In this document: positions 1 to 13,520 of the stretch, piece by piece
Position numbering within the stretch: position 1 is the stretch's first letter
Layout: every line of letters begins with the position of its first letter
Assembly (NCBI RefSeq): GCF_003590095.1
Contig: NC_039493.1
Span: 5,146,001 to 5,210,000 of the forward strand
DNA from: Trichoplusia ni
Lineage: Eukaryota; Arthropoda; Insecta; Lepidoptera; Noctuidae
Direction of reading: 5' to 3'
DNA length: 64,000 nucleotides
The notes under the pieces: model-generated
The model's input: only the letters and a program-made list of their open reading frames with translations
Databases searched by the model: none
Told to the model about the DNA's origin: nothing
Program-made: the position numbers and the translations under genes

Positions 1-190
1 TCTATTTATCCGAGCGTCTGGACCTAGGCGAATGACGTTTCTGTTGCCGCTATAACATTAAATAATAAAAATTAAATATCGAGGTTAAGCAACGGTAAAG
101 CTGAAGAAAAACATGTGGTGTTGTTTTTCTTTAGCATATTTGTACGGAATCCTCAGTGTCACGAGTCCGACTCGCACTTGTAAGGTTTTA
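1..190 (+). repeat. Dispersed lepidopteran repeat, 3' part
   Basis: The block contains a GTTGCCGCTATAAC segment and ends in GAGTCCGACTCGCACTTG (163-180). The same ending occurs at 41490-41507 in this window. I recognise this ending as that of a very common non-coding repeat in moth genomes, but I cannot assign it to a named class. It carries no open reading frame. Confidence 0.6.
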
Positions 191-2874
191 TTTTTCCGAA
201 TGTCTGTAATGTCCATCACTGCACATAGCTGATTAAGTTAGTGAATAATTCAGGCTCGTAGCATTCTACGGGTAGATGACGGAAAACGCTACGATTTGTG
301 TTTAGGATTAAAAAAGAATGTTAAAAACCCATCATACCTACATGAAATACTAAAACTTACTTACTTCAATCATACATTTCTGTGCAATGATATGTCTGAT
401 TCTCTAGCTTACTAAAGTAAAAAGTTTTCATCTCATTTCTATAAAACTAGTAGACAAATACAGATTTCCTTGAATTCGAGAACCTACCTCCTAGTAAGTG
501 TAAGGTGTGCATGTAAGAGCTTTAAGATGTTTGTGATTGATCTATACAGACATACGCTTTGACATCTACAACTCTTTGAAGTATTACGATCTATTCTGTC
601 TCCAGTCTTACTAGTTCTTCAAACAACTATAGACGTTTGGCTTTTCAAAGATTATTTTGGTCTACGATAAATCATTACTTGAAGTTTTTATTTTTTTATC
701 GATTTAATTTAAAGCCGCAAAATGACGTGATGCGGAATGGTTAAGATAGGAAAAAATCTATTTTTTTATAATTTATAACTTTTTTATATACCCTACATGC
801 TTTACGAAAAAAAAAAGTTGAATAAACTGTAAAACGTAAAAAATTCAACTTATTAATTCGACTTTTAAATTTTCAAATTCATTCAGATATCAAATACCTG
901 TCAGGATACGTGATCATCAATATTCACATAGAACATTAACTAAAGGGTTGACCGATCGGTATCGCACACGGTGACGTCACTCGCGCGTGAATAGATAATG
1001 CTAATACTTTTTTAAACGCCGCAGTCGTGTGGAGCATTTATTAACATCGGTCTGTACATTCAAAATGTCGTTATTTCATGTGTTCTAGTTTCAATTCAAA
1101 AGCAAATGAATGTTGTTTTTATTGCAGGAACACTATTTCACACAGTTTAGCTCGCATGTGCTCGTTAACGTTTACTTAATGAGGAAACCTTTGGTACTAA
1201 AGATGGCAGACGCTAAGAAATACGTTTGAAAACATCAAGCCAACTAAAACAAAGCCTTATAGTAGATTTTTAATTAATTTTGGGTTGAAACAGTTTTTTT
1301 TTTGTATTAAATCGTAATTTTTATTTTAGGTACTACTGTTGTATTTCAACACCGTTAATATAAAAAGCTACAAAATTCTTTATTCATTGTCGGACATAAA
1401 ATTCACGTAGTTATATAACTCATCCATTAGCATCACATTAGCTGGTATTAATTAATGTAATCTTCGACATTAGCCTATCAAACACTTATCATTAGTCAAA
1501 GGTAGTGCGGTATTACCGTAATAACGCGAGGCTGTAGTCACCGTAATAGGATTACCGTAGAGGTGCAACATCCGGCGTACTAGCGCGCACCCACGAACGT
1601 TAATCAGCTTATTAACCTTACTTACGCCTTCAAATTAATAATTAATTACACTTTTTCCAGAAGCCTGTTTACCTGTATTCTGGTTGTCACGGAAAAAACC
1701 TGTGTCCTTCGTAGGATTCAAGCCTATTTAATGGAATAATCGTATACCGCATTTTATATAAGTCAGTTCAATGGTTTAAAAGTCAAAAATCTCATTATAT
1801 CTATATCGTCCCTTAAGACATTAAAAGAGAAAATTAAGTCCAAAATCAATCAGCCAATTAGGAAAGATATTTGACACCCACATTTAGAAACCTTATAAGG
1901 TTATACTGAGTACTTACATATTGGTAGAGTCTATGCTGTAGAAAAACCGTATCTTCAATCATGCAATATCCACACCTTTAAACGTTATGCTTTAAAACCC
2001 ATCAAATATTTTCACCACACAGTTTAAGAAACAATGAATAGGATCCCGAAATCTTCAGTCTCCCGTCGCCGCCGAGCTAGACAAATGCGCGATATTATTT
2101 AGCATTACAGAGATTCTTTGCATTTATTCATGACGAAGACTTTTCCTTTTATTTCGTTGTATGTATGAAATATAAGGACAAAATGTTCGCGGTAAATATG
2201 TATAGCAACACTTATCTGTTTAGTAAATGATTTCGTTAGCGTTTTGATACTCGAAATCTGTGTCTGTGGCTTTCCAACTGTCAACTTTTACAACTTGATT
2301 TTTGGTGACGTTACATAAACACGTTTTTATGAACCAAAGATTTTCTAGCTAAGTTTCGATGATAAATTTTATATTTCTAGAAAAATGTATTAAAGCAAAT
2401 GTAAGAAAACATTTTATGAAGTAAGTTTGTAAAATGGTGAGCTAGCAAGGTCTCGCGGACACAATCCGCACACCTCCGAGTCCGGCCCCTCTGACCTTGA
2501 ACAATGTCAAGGAATTTTTCCTTCCCATGTGATTGATCTCCGACCCGCATTATCTTGATTAATGTCCTCGCTGCCAGATGTCACCACCGTACGTGCTATA
2601 CATACAAAAACATTTCATATTTTTTTAAGTTTAACAAAAAAATATTTCGATTTGTTGACATGAAACAGTCAACGACTTATAGTAACTGTATTTTTATTAC
2701 GTTTGTAGCTATAATTTCCTATTGTCTTAAAACAAAAAAAAATCGTAGCGAAAAACATTGGTTAACCCTGATAGATGTATAATATGCCTTATTCAAAAAC
2801 GTTTACTACAAGAATACGATTAACACATTACAAACACATCAGCTGATTGCCAGGCGCCGTCAAAATACACAATA

Positions 2875-2960
2875 ACAGCGTTTACGCCGTTGCTACTACG
2901 CTCGTAGCTCGTAGCGTCTACGCCCACGCGTAGCAGCCGCGCGTAGCTCGTACGTATATT
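2875..2960. repeat. CG-rich cluster of CGTAGC words
   Basis: In otherwise AT-rich DNA this block carries repeated TACG, CGTAGC and GCTACG words in both orientations (for example GCTACGCTCGTAGCTCGTAG). It has no open frame. It could be a dispersed repeat or a CpG-rich regulatory block. See the finding on this block. Confidence 0.4.
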
Positions 2961-3164
2961 GTGGCGGGTTCGTAACATTCGGGTTGTCCTAGTTTTACTT
3001 TTTATTGAAAAAATATAAGTACATATAATGCGATTTTCTACTGTAGTCCATATAAATTAATTAATGTTTTGCATTGAAATGTTTACGAAGAAAAGTTAAA
3101 CACATGAGTTAGATTTTTTTAATTGTGTGTTCTTAACAATATACTCGTAAATTTAAGGCAAACT

Positions 3165-3256
3165 TGTTATTGAAATGAAACTACTTTTACGGATTTTATC
3201 GCGGTTTAATTTTTGATTTTAGTTCCCGACGTTTCATTTTAATGTCTAACATTCGC
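3165..3256. mobile_element. Short MITE-like element (remnant)
   Basis: The left arm begins GAAATGAAACTACTTTTACG at 3172. The right end is GTTTCATTTTAATGTCTAAC followed by ATTCGC. The left arm matches the left arm of the copy at 30611-30776, and the right end is the reverse complement of the sequence just outside that copy's left arm. No transposase is encoded. It is a non-autonomous inverted-repeat element, internally shortened compared with the other copy. Confidence 0.6.
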
Positions 3257-4395
3257 CTAAGAAACCACTAGGCAAACTTGTTAAATAATAAAAATAACTG
3301 GAGATGATTTTTATATGAACACAATAACAAAAAAATATCTATCTTGTTTGTGATAAGGATATAACAAATATCTTAATGGCAAACATCCCTATATTTTCCT
3401 CATCGTCCGCAGAGCCCTTCTTGACCTTATTCCCTGTTCCTAGGCAACGCAGGCGTTACTAACGTCTGCGTCAAACGATTTGATCCCACACTCCATGCTC
3501 CCATATCTTTTAATTGATTGTTTCTGAAAATTTCGCAAAGAAGAAAGGAACGCAAGCTTAACTGCTGTAACTTTAATGATTAAAATGTGAGATTTTACAT
3601 GCTCTAATTGACTTAGGATTCGATCTCCTCTAGTCTTCTTCAATTTCAAAATTTCAAATTTTTTTTTTCCATAAAACAACAAGGACATTGATGTAGATAT
3701 AATTATTCGAATAAATAATATTATAAGGTAAGACCCTATTTGCACTATAAGTTATTAACATTCATAGTTCCTACCTCAAACTTATACATTACCATCGGTC
3801 AAAAACCTCCATAAAATAAATAACCTCTTGATTTATCTCCGAGTACTAAATCTCTCACTTTCATTTGGACAACGTAATTCTGCACCGAGCATACCTGTAC
3901 CCCCCCCCTCCCACCCCCTCGTGCGGGGACAAGTTTTTCCACAATGCAACCTCTTTCCGTTTCTCCTCAATCAAGATGTATCAAGTTTCTAGTTAAGGAG
4001 CATCAATTTGCGGTATTCTTGCGTCTCTATCACTGATTTGTTCTCTTTTTGAAATAATAATAACGCGTTCCGTTATTATTTGAAAGCACAGAGTATTTAG
4101 TACTGAATATGTGAAGAATGTTGAATAATTATTTAATATTTTTAATAATTATTATTCCTCAATGTCGATACTTTCGTGTCCCAACACTAAGCTAGCCGGT
4201 CCCAATCAGTGAGCTCCGTAATATTGAACTTAAATTTGGAATGCCAATATTCTTGAAGCTTCGAGATAGTTCTTCATCCCACGGAGACGTCCAACAGAAA
4301 CTGAGATCGACACTATGAAGGAGGGAAGTTATAATTAAATGCAAGACGAAAAGGTCATTTGTTTAAAGAAAGAGGAAGAACTCAATACCTATTAC

Positions 4396-4399
<4 letters not shown>

Positions 4400-4440
<41 letters not shown>
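4400..4440. repeat. (TA)n microsatellite
   Basis: An almost uninterrupted TA dinucleotide run. Confidence 0.9.
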
Positions 4441-4441
<1 letters not shown>

Positions 4442-4849
4442 GTGAGTAGAATACGATTAAGTACGTGAAATAAAGTCAAAGTCGCCAAACGAGCTAGTAA
4501 GATGATTTTCATCATTATGGCATTTTATCCTATCATAAAAATTACTGTAAAATTATCAAACACAAATGTTCAGATCGATCGACACCCAATTCCAAGGCAC
4601 AATGAGTCGTGAAGTTGGGCCGCAGCCATCACTAGCGCATTAAGATCGGCCGCAGATACCGCCGCGCCGCCCTTTAATGGATTGATTCTTTCTCCGAATG
4701 GCCCCCACTACCGATACCGTAACTTTTTGTTTGATTTCGATAAATTTTATAAATTTTAAGACATATTGAATGTGTTGTTTCATGGGTAAGTAGTGTAATG
4801 CTTCAGAAAAACAATAAAGTACTGGCTTCAAACATTTATTTTATGTCAT

Positions 4850-5100
4850 ACTAGCTGACCCAGCAAACGTTGTTTTGCCTATAAAAATATTTAATGCCAC
4901 ATTATAAAAACAAAAAATTTCGTCCAAAAAATAAAATATTTTTTTAGTGTGAGCAACCCTTAACACTTAATAAAAATAGATGTTAGTCGATTCTCAGACC
5001 TACTGAATACGCATATAAAATTTGGTAAAAATCGGTTATGCCGATTCGCAGGAGTACGGTAACTAACATCGTGACACAGGAATTTTATATATTAGAAGAA
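4850..5100 (+). mobile_element. Retroelement-like repeat fragment
   Basis: The block starts with CTAGCTGACCCAGCAAACG and continues through a degenerate segment with ATCGGTTATGCCGATTCG and GGAGTACGGTAAC, ending in an AATTTTATATATTAGAAG tail. I recognise this arrangement as a common 3' end of insect non-LTR or SINE-like repeats. It encodes no protein. A related, shorter start lies at 26688 in gene A intron 3. Confidence 0.55.
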
Positions 5101-5214
5101 GATGAAGTAGGTTGAATTTTATGCTTAGGCAAGCTAGGCAGATGAGAATTTACAGTACATAACCGTAAGAACATATGACACACTTATTAAATAGATCTAT
5201 TCCATTAAGAAGCT

Positions 5215-5485
5215 GGTCAAGAGTGGAGTGAGTTGGACACGCAACACAGCGAGTTCCGTACTAATAGGCGAAAAACAACCAAGTCGTTGGGGTGATAAAC
5301 AAACCCTCTAATTTATGACTGTTACAAACGTTGCTTACCCTCCATTTCTATCGGTCATATTTTGAACAATTCAATTTATGACTATACATGGCTTATGAGA
5401 TATAGCCTGGTGACAGACGGACGGACTTTGAAACCTGAATAATAGGAATCTGTTTTTACCCTTTTGGGTGCGAAACTCTAAAATG
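5215..5485 (+). repeat. Dispersed lepidopteran repeat fragment
   Basis: It contains GCGAGTTCCGTACTAATAGG, ATAGCCTGGTGACAGACGGA, and TTTTTACCCTTTTGGGTGCG followed by a degenerate end. The same words recur in this window at 22930-23215, 43895-44020, 52950-53050 and, reversed, at 62335-62410. This marks one multi-copy family with no coding content. Confidence 0.6.
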
Positions 5486-7894
5486 TAGTTGTATAAACAT
5501 TTTTCAGTATTTCATTTCTTGGAACTCATAATAACCTCAACAATGTGTACATTAAACATTTTCATCAACCTCAAAGCATTTACTCGGTAGTCCGAGACAA
5601 AATAAACAAAAGGAAATATAATCTAATTACTGATTAAAAAGGGCCTTTGAGAACTCTATCAAAATCAATCTTGAATGTTTTGAGAAAGATAGAAAATAAT
5701 CTTTAGATGAGATCTTCAGTAAATTTGGTTTTTGTAGCGAAATGGAGGACTTAAGGTAATTTACTGAGATGGCCTGAACGATTCTAAATGTTAAGGTTAA
5801 ATAAAGGTTAACATTTGTTGTTTGACTTAAATTTAATATTGATCGTGTAGTTTTCCATTTATTTGCGTAGACATTGTTGCTTTTGGGTATTGTGTATTGA
5901 AAAACAAAATAGATTTATATTCACATGTGGTCGTTATTAAAATTGCCGGAATAAGAAAATTTGGAGAAAAGGGTGATTTAAAGCAGGATGTTTTTCTTAG
6001 AGTTAAACATCCATAGCTCCACTCAACTGTTTTCTTTTCAATAAAGTTAATATGCTTGCCAGTTTTGAAATAATAACGTACAAGAGCTATGCGTAAAAAA
6101 ACAAAGATAAAGCGTCTATCCGTCCGTCGTGACAGCAAGACAATCGTAATTTCCACAGATTATGTATATTTATGGCCGCTTTAACAATAAATTCTAGAAA
6201 TATGTGAAGATCGAGGTTAAGAAACAATCTTTATAATTTGTTGTGGACTCACAGTTTTATTTATCTATAGTATATTTGACCGGTATTTTATTCAAGACAA
6301 ATAAAACAGTCGGCAGCACACAGTGAAAGTTACGAATATAGGAAATTAGCATTACAAAGCACCTGCGACCCTCGCCGGGGCGATGTAGGCAAATCCGAAC
6401 TGTGGCACAAAGCTACCGCTATTCCACATAGTAGGTACATGTCAGGAAACTGGTGAGGGCCGGTCGATTGGACTTCTACGACTCCTTTAGACCTGAATGG
6501 TGATCGTGTTTAAGTTAATGTATCTTGTCAAATTAACATGTTTTGTTATTTGCTCTACTACTATTTGTTACGCAGCGTAACATAGGCCCCTCGAAGAAAT
6601 TATCACAACTAATTCGTTCCTTACTTAAGCCATCCTAAAACTTATTAATTAAACTTAAGCATTTAAAATTAACTTAGAGTTAAGTTAACTGCGAAATCGA
6701 GTAGTTAAATTAAAATCAAGTTAAGTGTAGTCGGTGGCGCCGCCTCGCGGGAAGCAGCATCTCCTGCAGCTGCCGATGTAATTACCGGACCCGCTAATTA
6801 ACTAAGAAAGTGTTTTCTTGCTAACTTCAACTTGTCTTTTACTAGCGAAAGTCATTTGAATATGGCTGTCATTAGTTTGCTTCGAAGTGTAATTAAATCC
6901 AATTAACACAATTCTTTTTACGAAAAAAAATAGATTTTTATGGATTCCTGCTTTTGCTAGCACCTTTTAATATATAAGTGTAACACTATACTAGATTAGT
7001 AGGTTCATACGAGCGGTGAATAATCTACAAAATTTGTAAAAAACACATAGTGGTTACATTTAGTATGTGCTACAGAAACACTAAAAATTACACTAAAATC
7101 AGACGAAGTTCATATTGAAGTCATTATCATGCCACGGGGCAGGTTAAAATATCATTCCACTGGTTTTTGGTAAATGTAAAGACTGTTTGCGTGAAGCGAG
7201 GCGACCCCGCTGCAGAAAATATTTTTCCCAAAAATACAAATAAATGTTAGTGTCGCCTACAGGATGTTGTCGGACGCGGCGGTGTAGGCACATCGCTGGT
7301 GACTACCGCCTGAAATTCAGCCGATATTAAACGACCTACATTTAAACAGAAAATAAAATAATGTTTGATTTTCTGCAGCACGTTTTGAACCTTCAAAACT
7401 CATTTCACAGTACTGGTAACTCTAAAATGTATTGACATTTTTGCACTCACTCGAAACCAATAATTTCATTCGTAAAACGTAGTTGAGTTCTCGAATATGT
7501 CGTCATGTTTTATAGCTATGGAAGGTATAAAGCTTGCCTGTCAATAATTGTTTTTGACTACCAAAGCCGTGTGCTGCAATCAGCGGCACAACATACCATT
7601 ACAGACGTACAGCAGTTACCGATTCAATAAATCAATGTCAATTAAGTACATTAGTTTGTCTATTATGTCGGGCCAGTCGTGAGGTCATTAGTAGCCCCAA
7701 TATTACAGCTCACATATGTACGTACACGTCATGTGGACTGTATGTGTACCAATTAAATTCGTTAATGATATGACTGTTTTGTAGCGGGTACGCAAAAAAT
7801 ATTTTCACTATTGACGATCACATTGTATTGACACATACATAGATATGTCTTTTACAATTAACTGAAAACGCCTTTATTCAGGAAAATTATTCGT

Positions 7895-7998
7895 CAGGTA
7901 ATGAGAAATGTATTTTCACTGACTCGCGATCCCGCCGCGTCTGTTCATGATTAAGGACTCCGGTTGGGTCCGAAACTAGTCGGGCTACCCCGATAAAT
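7895..7998 (+). repeat. Dispersed repeat with AACTAGTCGGGCTACCCCGA
   Basis: This copy has CATGATTAAGGACTCCGG, then GGTCCGAAACTAGTCGGGCT and CCCCGATAAATACG. A shorter second copy lies at 57757-57838 inside gene D intron 10. I recognise it as a frequent moth repeat of uncertain class. Confidence 0.6.
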
Positions 7999-10900
7999 AC
8001 GTAATAACGTAATGGTACTTTCTAAGCAATCGTTAAAGAAACTTTAACGAGAGATCCGCCCGGGACGTAGGGTCCTAAACCATTTGGAATTTTGCCGTAT
8101 ATGAAATTTGACATTAGTTTATTGTGACATAATAGATCACATGTTTGTTTTATATCACTAAATACCTGGCTTAAATGTAATTGAAGACTTCACAAATCAC
8201 ATAATTCCAAGAACTTTTACCCAACCAAGGTCAAACACACAGAATACAATAGCTTGAAAATATCAGTCAATAATTTATCCCCTAACGTGTCTGAAAAACT
8301 TACCGAGAACATGATAAAAGAAAATAATAATTCAAAAAATTCAGACGTAAACAAGAAATCTGTGGATGGACCACAACAAATAATACTCTTTGTAAAAACT
8401 CTTTTTAAGCTTAGCAGGATAACTCATTTTTTTAACTTTCAATAGTTCAATGTATTCCATGTCTGCAACTTTGAAAGTTCATTATATTTTGTAGAAGTCG
8501 ACTGTCTCAAGATACTTGAAATATTGAGAAGTCATTTCTCAGGACCACTTGATCGTTTTCTAACGAAAACATACCGTTAGACTTTTATGAAGAAAATACC
8601 TTTTTAACCCACCAGGGCCGCGCCGGCCGGGCCGATACCTTGACGATCGCTAATTAATATACATTTGGTATGTACAAAAGAAAAACTCTCTGTTAGACAA
8701 CATACACATTTTGTATGTTCCATAACAAAAACATACATTTGTTAAGATTTATTGTTGACTGTTCTTTAAACGATTATAGGTACTTATTATGTACATTTTT
8801 ACCTCTAGTTAGGTTTAGACTATTGAAAAAACTTCTGTATTTATATTTTTCGAGCACACTTTAGTAGAATCTTATAAAAAAGCGGAACATTTTATTAATC
8901 TTTATTGAACTGTTTTATCGCTTTTGTTAGTCCCGGATCACGACGTTAAACCTAAATAAATATTTTCTTTAGACCCGCTTCCAGCGGGATCTGTCTTGTT
9001 GTTTACTCCCCTATATTTTTGGGACGTCATCGACTCAACATTGATAACGCTTATGACTTTGTGAAAAAATAATTGATGAAATCACCAAAATTCAAGTCTT
9101 ACTTCTACAGTTACATTTCTTTCCACTCACAGGTTATGCGAGTATAAGTATAATTTGTTTATTTTTTGTAATGAGATCGGAACCATGTTCAGAAGAGTTT
9201 TCTCACGAGTGATTAATGAAATTCGTCTTAAATTCTAAATGGAGGTTTGTAATTAATGATAACCTAATAATCGTAATAATATAATAACTGTTTTGTTTTG
9301 CCATACCTACATATTTTTTCGGAGGAATTTCTGGTGAAAAATACAAAAGTGGATAGTAACCAATTCTTAGACTAATACTTCTGCTACTTCTTATATAGAC
9401 AACTGAAGAAAAACAACAGCGTTCGCCTCGAAATCGGACGGCACCCCCGCCCAAAACCCTAGGTGAAAATCGTAACCTACTACTACCAGACATTAATATG
9501 AGAATTCCTTCTTGTCCCTTAAATTCCTAAATACATATTTGTAATCGAAGTCAAGAGGACCATAAGAGAGAATTATTTGCCCTTCATAGACGAAACCTTA
9601 CTATCAAATTTCAAATCAAGTTCGTTATTGGGCGTATTTCTCCAATATTGAGATCGTAAAAATTTGTTCGGGCGAAAATTTTCATCGGAGCGACATCAGA
9701 TATTCCATACGAGAGAAGAGGCACCGAGACCCACCTTGCACGATCATAGTAACCCGCATTAGAACAGAACGTGACAAAACATAATATATTATAGTAAATG
9801 TACACAAAAAATATCCCCGGCGTCCTTTACTACGCATCTTGAATATCAACCGCGCGATACAAGGAGATATTTATTTGAAAACTATCAATACAAATGTACT
9901 ACAATCGAGACACGTGGCCAACCCAGTAACAATATTCTCTAATGGACAGCCCTTATCTCCAGCGAATAAGAAACATTTTCCCTCGCATCACCAAACTCGT
10001 CTGGTCTTGTCTTCGACAATTTTATTTATTCAGTTATCTTGTTTCTTATTGAAAGAAGCTAAGGTTTACTTTTCAGGAGATTTCAAGATTGTGCAAGATT
10101 GCAATGTTTATCCCTGACCCCGTAAGACTCGAGGTTCGTATTCTCAAAAAATATACGTTTACATTATGTACAATATTACGTTTATATAATTTAATTCGTC
10201 CAGATCATGTATCTATTCTTTGTGAACAGCACTCGTTGGAAAATTACCTATAATGTCAGAAGGTACTTATTCCTTAGCTGTAGAGTTTATCGCTCTTATA
10301 ATTCAAACGTAAACTGTTGATGTGCCTTGTCGAACCGACTTTTAAATAAAGCCTTATTTTAACATTAGAGCTACAGCAAAACTTCTGGTTATAAGTCGTA
10401 GTGTGACTTTAGCACTGAGTGAATTTAGGATTGCAGCCCAAGAATGAATCACGGTGCGAGTTACGAGTCGAACATAGTTCAGTATATAGTCTGTGCCCGA
10501 GTGCCGTACAACACCGACCGATTAAAACTTAATCCGCTCGCCCGATACACTGGCCGCTCACTTTTATAACTCACGATTTTAACAAATAAATATTTGTAAA
10601 AAGATATAAACTAAATTTAAATAAAACATCGATAAGAAACTCTAAATATTGGAGCTGGTTTTTGTTTTCAAAAAAATTGTTCCAGCCCCAAAAAATTTAA
10701 TTGGTTAATAATAGTGTCAAACTACCTTATTTATTTGTTTTCAATATATAAAATTGATTTAAGGTTTTTTATCACTCTTTGTAATGTATGTTTTTGAGTC
10801 AAGGCAGACGTTTTAAATTCCAGAAGGTAAATCTACCGCTGTTTCTTTTACGATATTTCATGGCTCTCTCTTTGCCCTGTAGTTCGCCATTTCTTTTTCA

Positions 10901-11257
10901 CAGTTGCAAAAGCCTTACTTTCAGAGATGTTGTTAGGTCCTCCAGTCGTGATCACTTCGTCTGCCCATCGTGCTGTATGATTGTCACAGACTGCAGTGCC
11001 TACATCCGCACCGAACTCCACCAACTTTTCAATAACGATATTTGTCCCGGCGGCGCAGCGGCGCGGCGGCGTAATCGGAAAGATTTTAAATTGCCGTAGA
11101 CTTTAATGACCGCTGTTTCGGTTAATTATTGACTTTCGTATTTGGAATATTCTTACTTATTGACACTTATTTCAAAATCTTGCAAAGCAGAGCTACGAGA
11201 ATCAACCCTTTTCTACTTAGTTGCTGGATTAAGTGTGTCCACAATATTTAAATGGAG

Positions 11258-11280
11258 TAAGTAGGTAGGTAGGTAGGTAC
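11258..11280. repeat. (TAGG)n short tandem repeat
   Basis: About five tandem TAGG units in unique sequence. Confidence 0.85.
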
Positions 11281-13374
11281 TCCGCAGTCGGTGCGTGATG
11301 CTTTGCGACGTAGTGCCTCACACCGTTACAAAACGCGGGAGTCGTTGCACGGCGGTTCAGGTTAAGTTAGTAAGAGTCTGAAGTCTGAGTAAGTCTCTGT
11401 TAGTAACCATACTACCAAAGAATTTACACATTATAATGGCTTATTAGCTAGCGAATTTAAATTGTCTAAAACAAAGCACAGTTTTTATAATAGCCCAACA
11501 TCACGTGATACTACGACATTATTACCTTTTCTCAAGAGTATTAAATAATCACAAACGTGTTAGAATCTCCTCAGGCCTGCACGTGCTCTGACCAAAAAGT
11601 CCCGCTCCCTGGCACATGCGATCGTAATGGATTGGATTTGATGCGACACATTGTGTAACGGACGGCGGCTACCGGCTGCCACTGTTTGTTAGTAAGAGTG
11701 CTGTTGATTCAGAGCTTTCGACTCAATAGTACGATCTTCCATTAAATATTAAAGTCGCACTTTAAGTAATTAAAATTAAAAAGTTAAGTTCTAGCTAGCA
11801 AAGATTTTTGAATCAGTAATATCCAGAACTGTAGAAACTACTGAAAACGAAATAAAATTTTTAATTTCCATTTCTTAGAAATGTTACTTTGCACAATATG
11901 GTCGTAAAACGATATCTTCCAGCTGCAGGTATCCCAAACGTTGCTGGTTTTAAGATTTAAAAAGAACATTATTTCCCTGTATTTTTTAATAAGCTTACCA
12001 TCTTTTATAATACAACTATTTTTTCTTTATAGGACAGCAATTAGCACTATAAATATTATTATTTGCTTTTAAAATAGAATCCATTTATAATGCATTTCGA
12101 AACTTTTCCCTTTATATGATATAAAATATATTAGAAAAATGCATTTAAACTAGCACACTACCGCTTTCATATCTTAAAAAGGAACTTTAAAAGCTTATTC
12201 TCTGATTCGTACGAAAATGGTCGTTCCTACAAAATAAAGTTGTCAGCACTTACAAGAAAACAAATCGGAAAAGTTCTTTGAAGGCAGGGAAACAATTTGA
12301 TCCTCAATCTTGCAGCGCTTAGAGTGGTCGCGGCGCGGCTCCGGCGGCTTGTGTAAATAGCCGCTAGAAACGTGTAGACACTACAGACAGACTCTATTCC
12401 CACCGGATACTGTTCGTGCCGCCTTGGATCGCCTTCCAACTGCCGTAAACTATTTTTTTTAGGGAATTTGGAATTGAAGAATTTTTATAAACACGCTTTA
12501 AGGTCACATTTTTGTATTCCTACAATTTGCAGTGTTGTCTAAGCATTTTTACCCACTTAAGAATATGTAGTTCGTTGAAATGATTGGATCAAATAAAATA
12601 ATGTTTTGTATTTATTAATTACTTATGTAATTACAAAGCTGAATAATACTTTTATAAAGCTTTCGTAAAGCAGCAAATGTGCTCACGCGAAGAGATGGAT
12701 GGTGCTCATTGGTAAATAACTCATAGCCATAGCGTCTCCTCGTAGATCCGAAACCTATTATGTTGTTACAAATTTTGAGAAGATCATATTCAAATTATGG
12801 CGTTGAATAACTGTAAAATAAATTATTTTAATAAACATTTATAATGACGTAGTCGGGAGTTAAACCACCTTAACGAACAATTACTTTAGTCATATCCTTT
12901 TAATTAAAGCAGCCACATAGCAACAATTATTCCCATACCGAGGCAACATGGACAAAAAAAGGGGTTTTAATCTCACGTTTGCGAGAAATGTTGGCAAAGC
13001 TTCGTTGTTTTGAGCATTTTAAGTAGCTTTGCGATGCGAAAAGTTAACGTGTGTAAAAGAGTATTACTAAAAATATGAAATTTGCGGTCCGGTCCTGTCT
13101 GGTCCTTTGAGCCGCAAGCAATGTGGGAGCGCGGAAACGAAAATATTGAAATTACATTGAATTTCCAGTTACATTTTTGTGTTACAGAATTTATTGTAAG
13201 TATAAGCAAGTAAAACACTATACAGACTAAATTAAATATCAAACCTTTTTACAAAGGAGTACTGTAAACAAGTAATATTTGATGAAGTAATTATAAAGTA
13301 TAAGATATAAATATCTAAGGTGATTGTTTTCAACTGGCCGATTGTTCCAACCGAGGCCACAAAAAAGCGGTCGC

Positions 13375-13520
13375 GATCGAAGCCTATCAGTATTCAAGGC
13401 AGCCCTCGATCTGAATGGTGAATTACCATCAAGATAATGGCATTATCAGTTGGTCCGTATCGTGGAAGTGTCAAGTGGTGGTAATTCAGCTGACCCCTGT
13501 CATTACACTGATAGGGCTTA
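13375..13520. other. Block with nested inverted words
   Basis: Three inverted pairs are nested around position 13440: CCTATCAGT (13383) with ACTGATAGG (13507), TGAATTACCA (13419) with TGGTAATTCA (13479), and GATAATG with CATTATC separated by one base (13433-13447). It has no open frame. It may be a regulatory block or an old fold-back repeat. Confidence 0.45.

Larger units (their letters stand above)
181..9000. other. Gene-free region, part 1
   Basis: No coding exon, signal peptide or splice-bounded frame is supportable on either strand. The few ORFs here are short and low in complexity. What can be seen: a perfect TGACGTCA site at 972-979, a TGACCTTGA (FTZ-F1/ERR-type) site at 2492-2500, a CG-rich block of CGTAGC/GCTACG words at 2875-2960, a terminal-inverted-repeat remnant at 3165-3256, a C tract at 3900-3919, a TA microsatellite near 4400, repeat fragments at 4850-5485 and 7900-7995, and a GC-rich stretch at 8616-8637. 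The rest is unique-looking AT-rich sequence. Confidence 0.6.

Noticed and set aside
3899..3919. C-rich tract as a G-quadruplex site on the minus strand
   Set aside because: It is a simple homopolymer-like run without regular loops and without promoter context.
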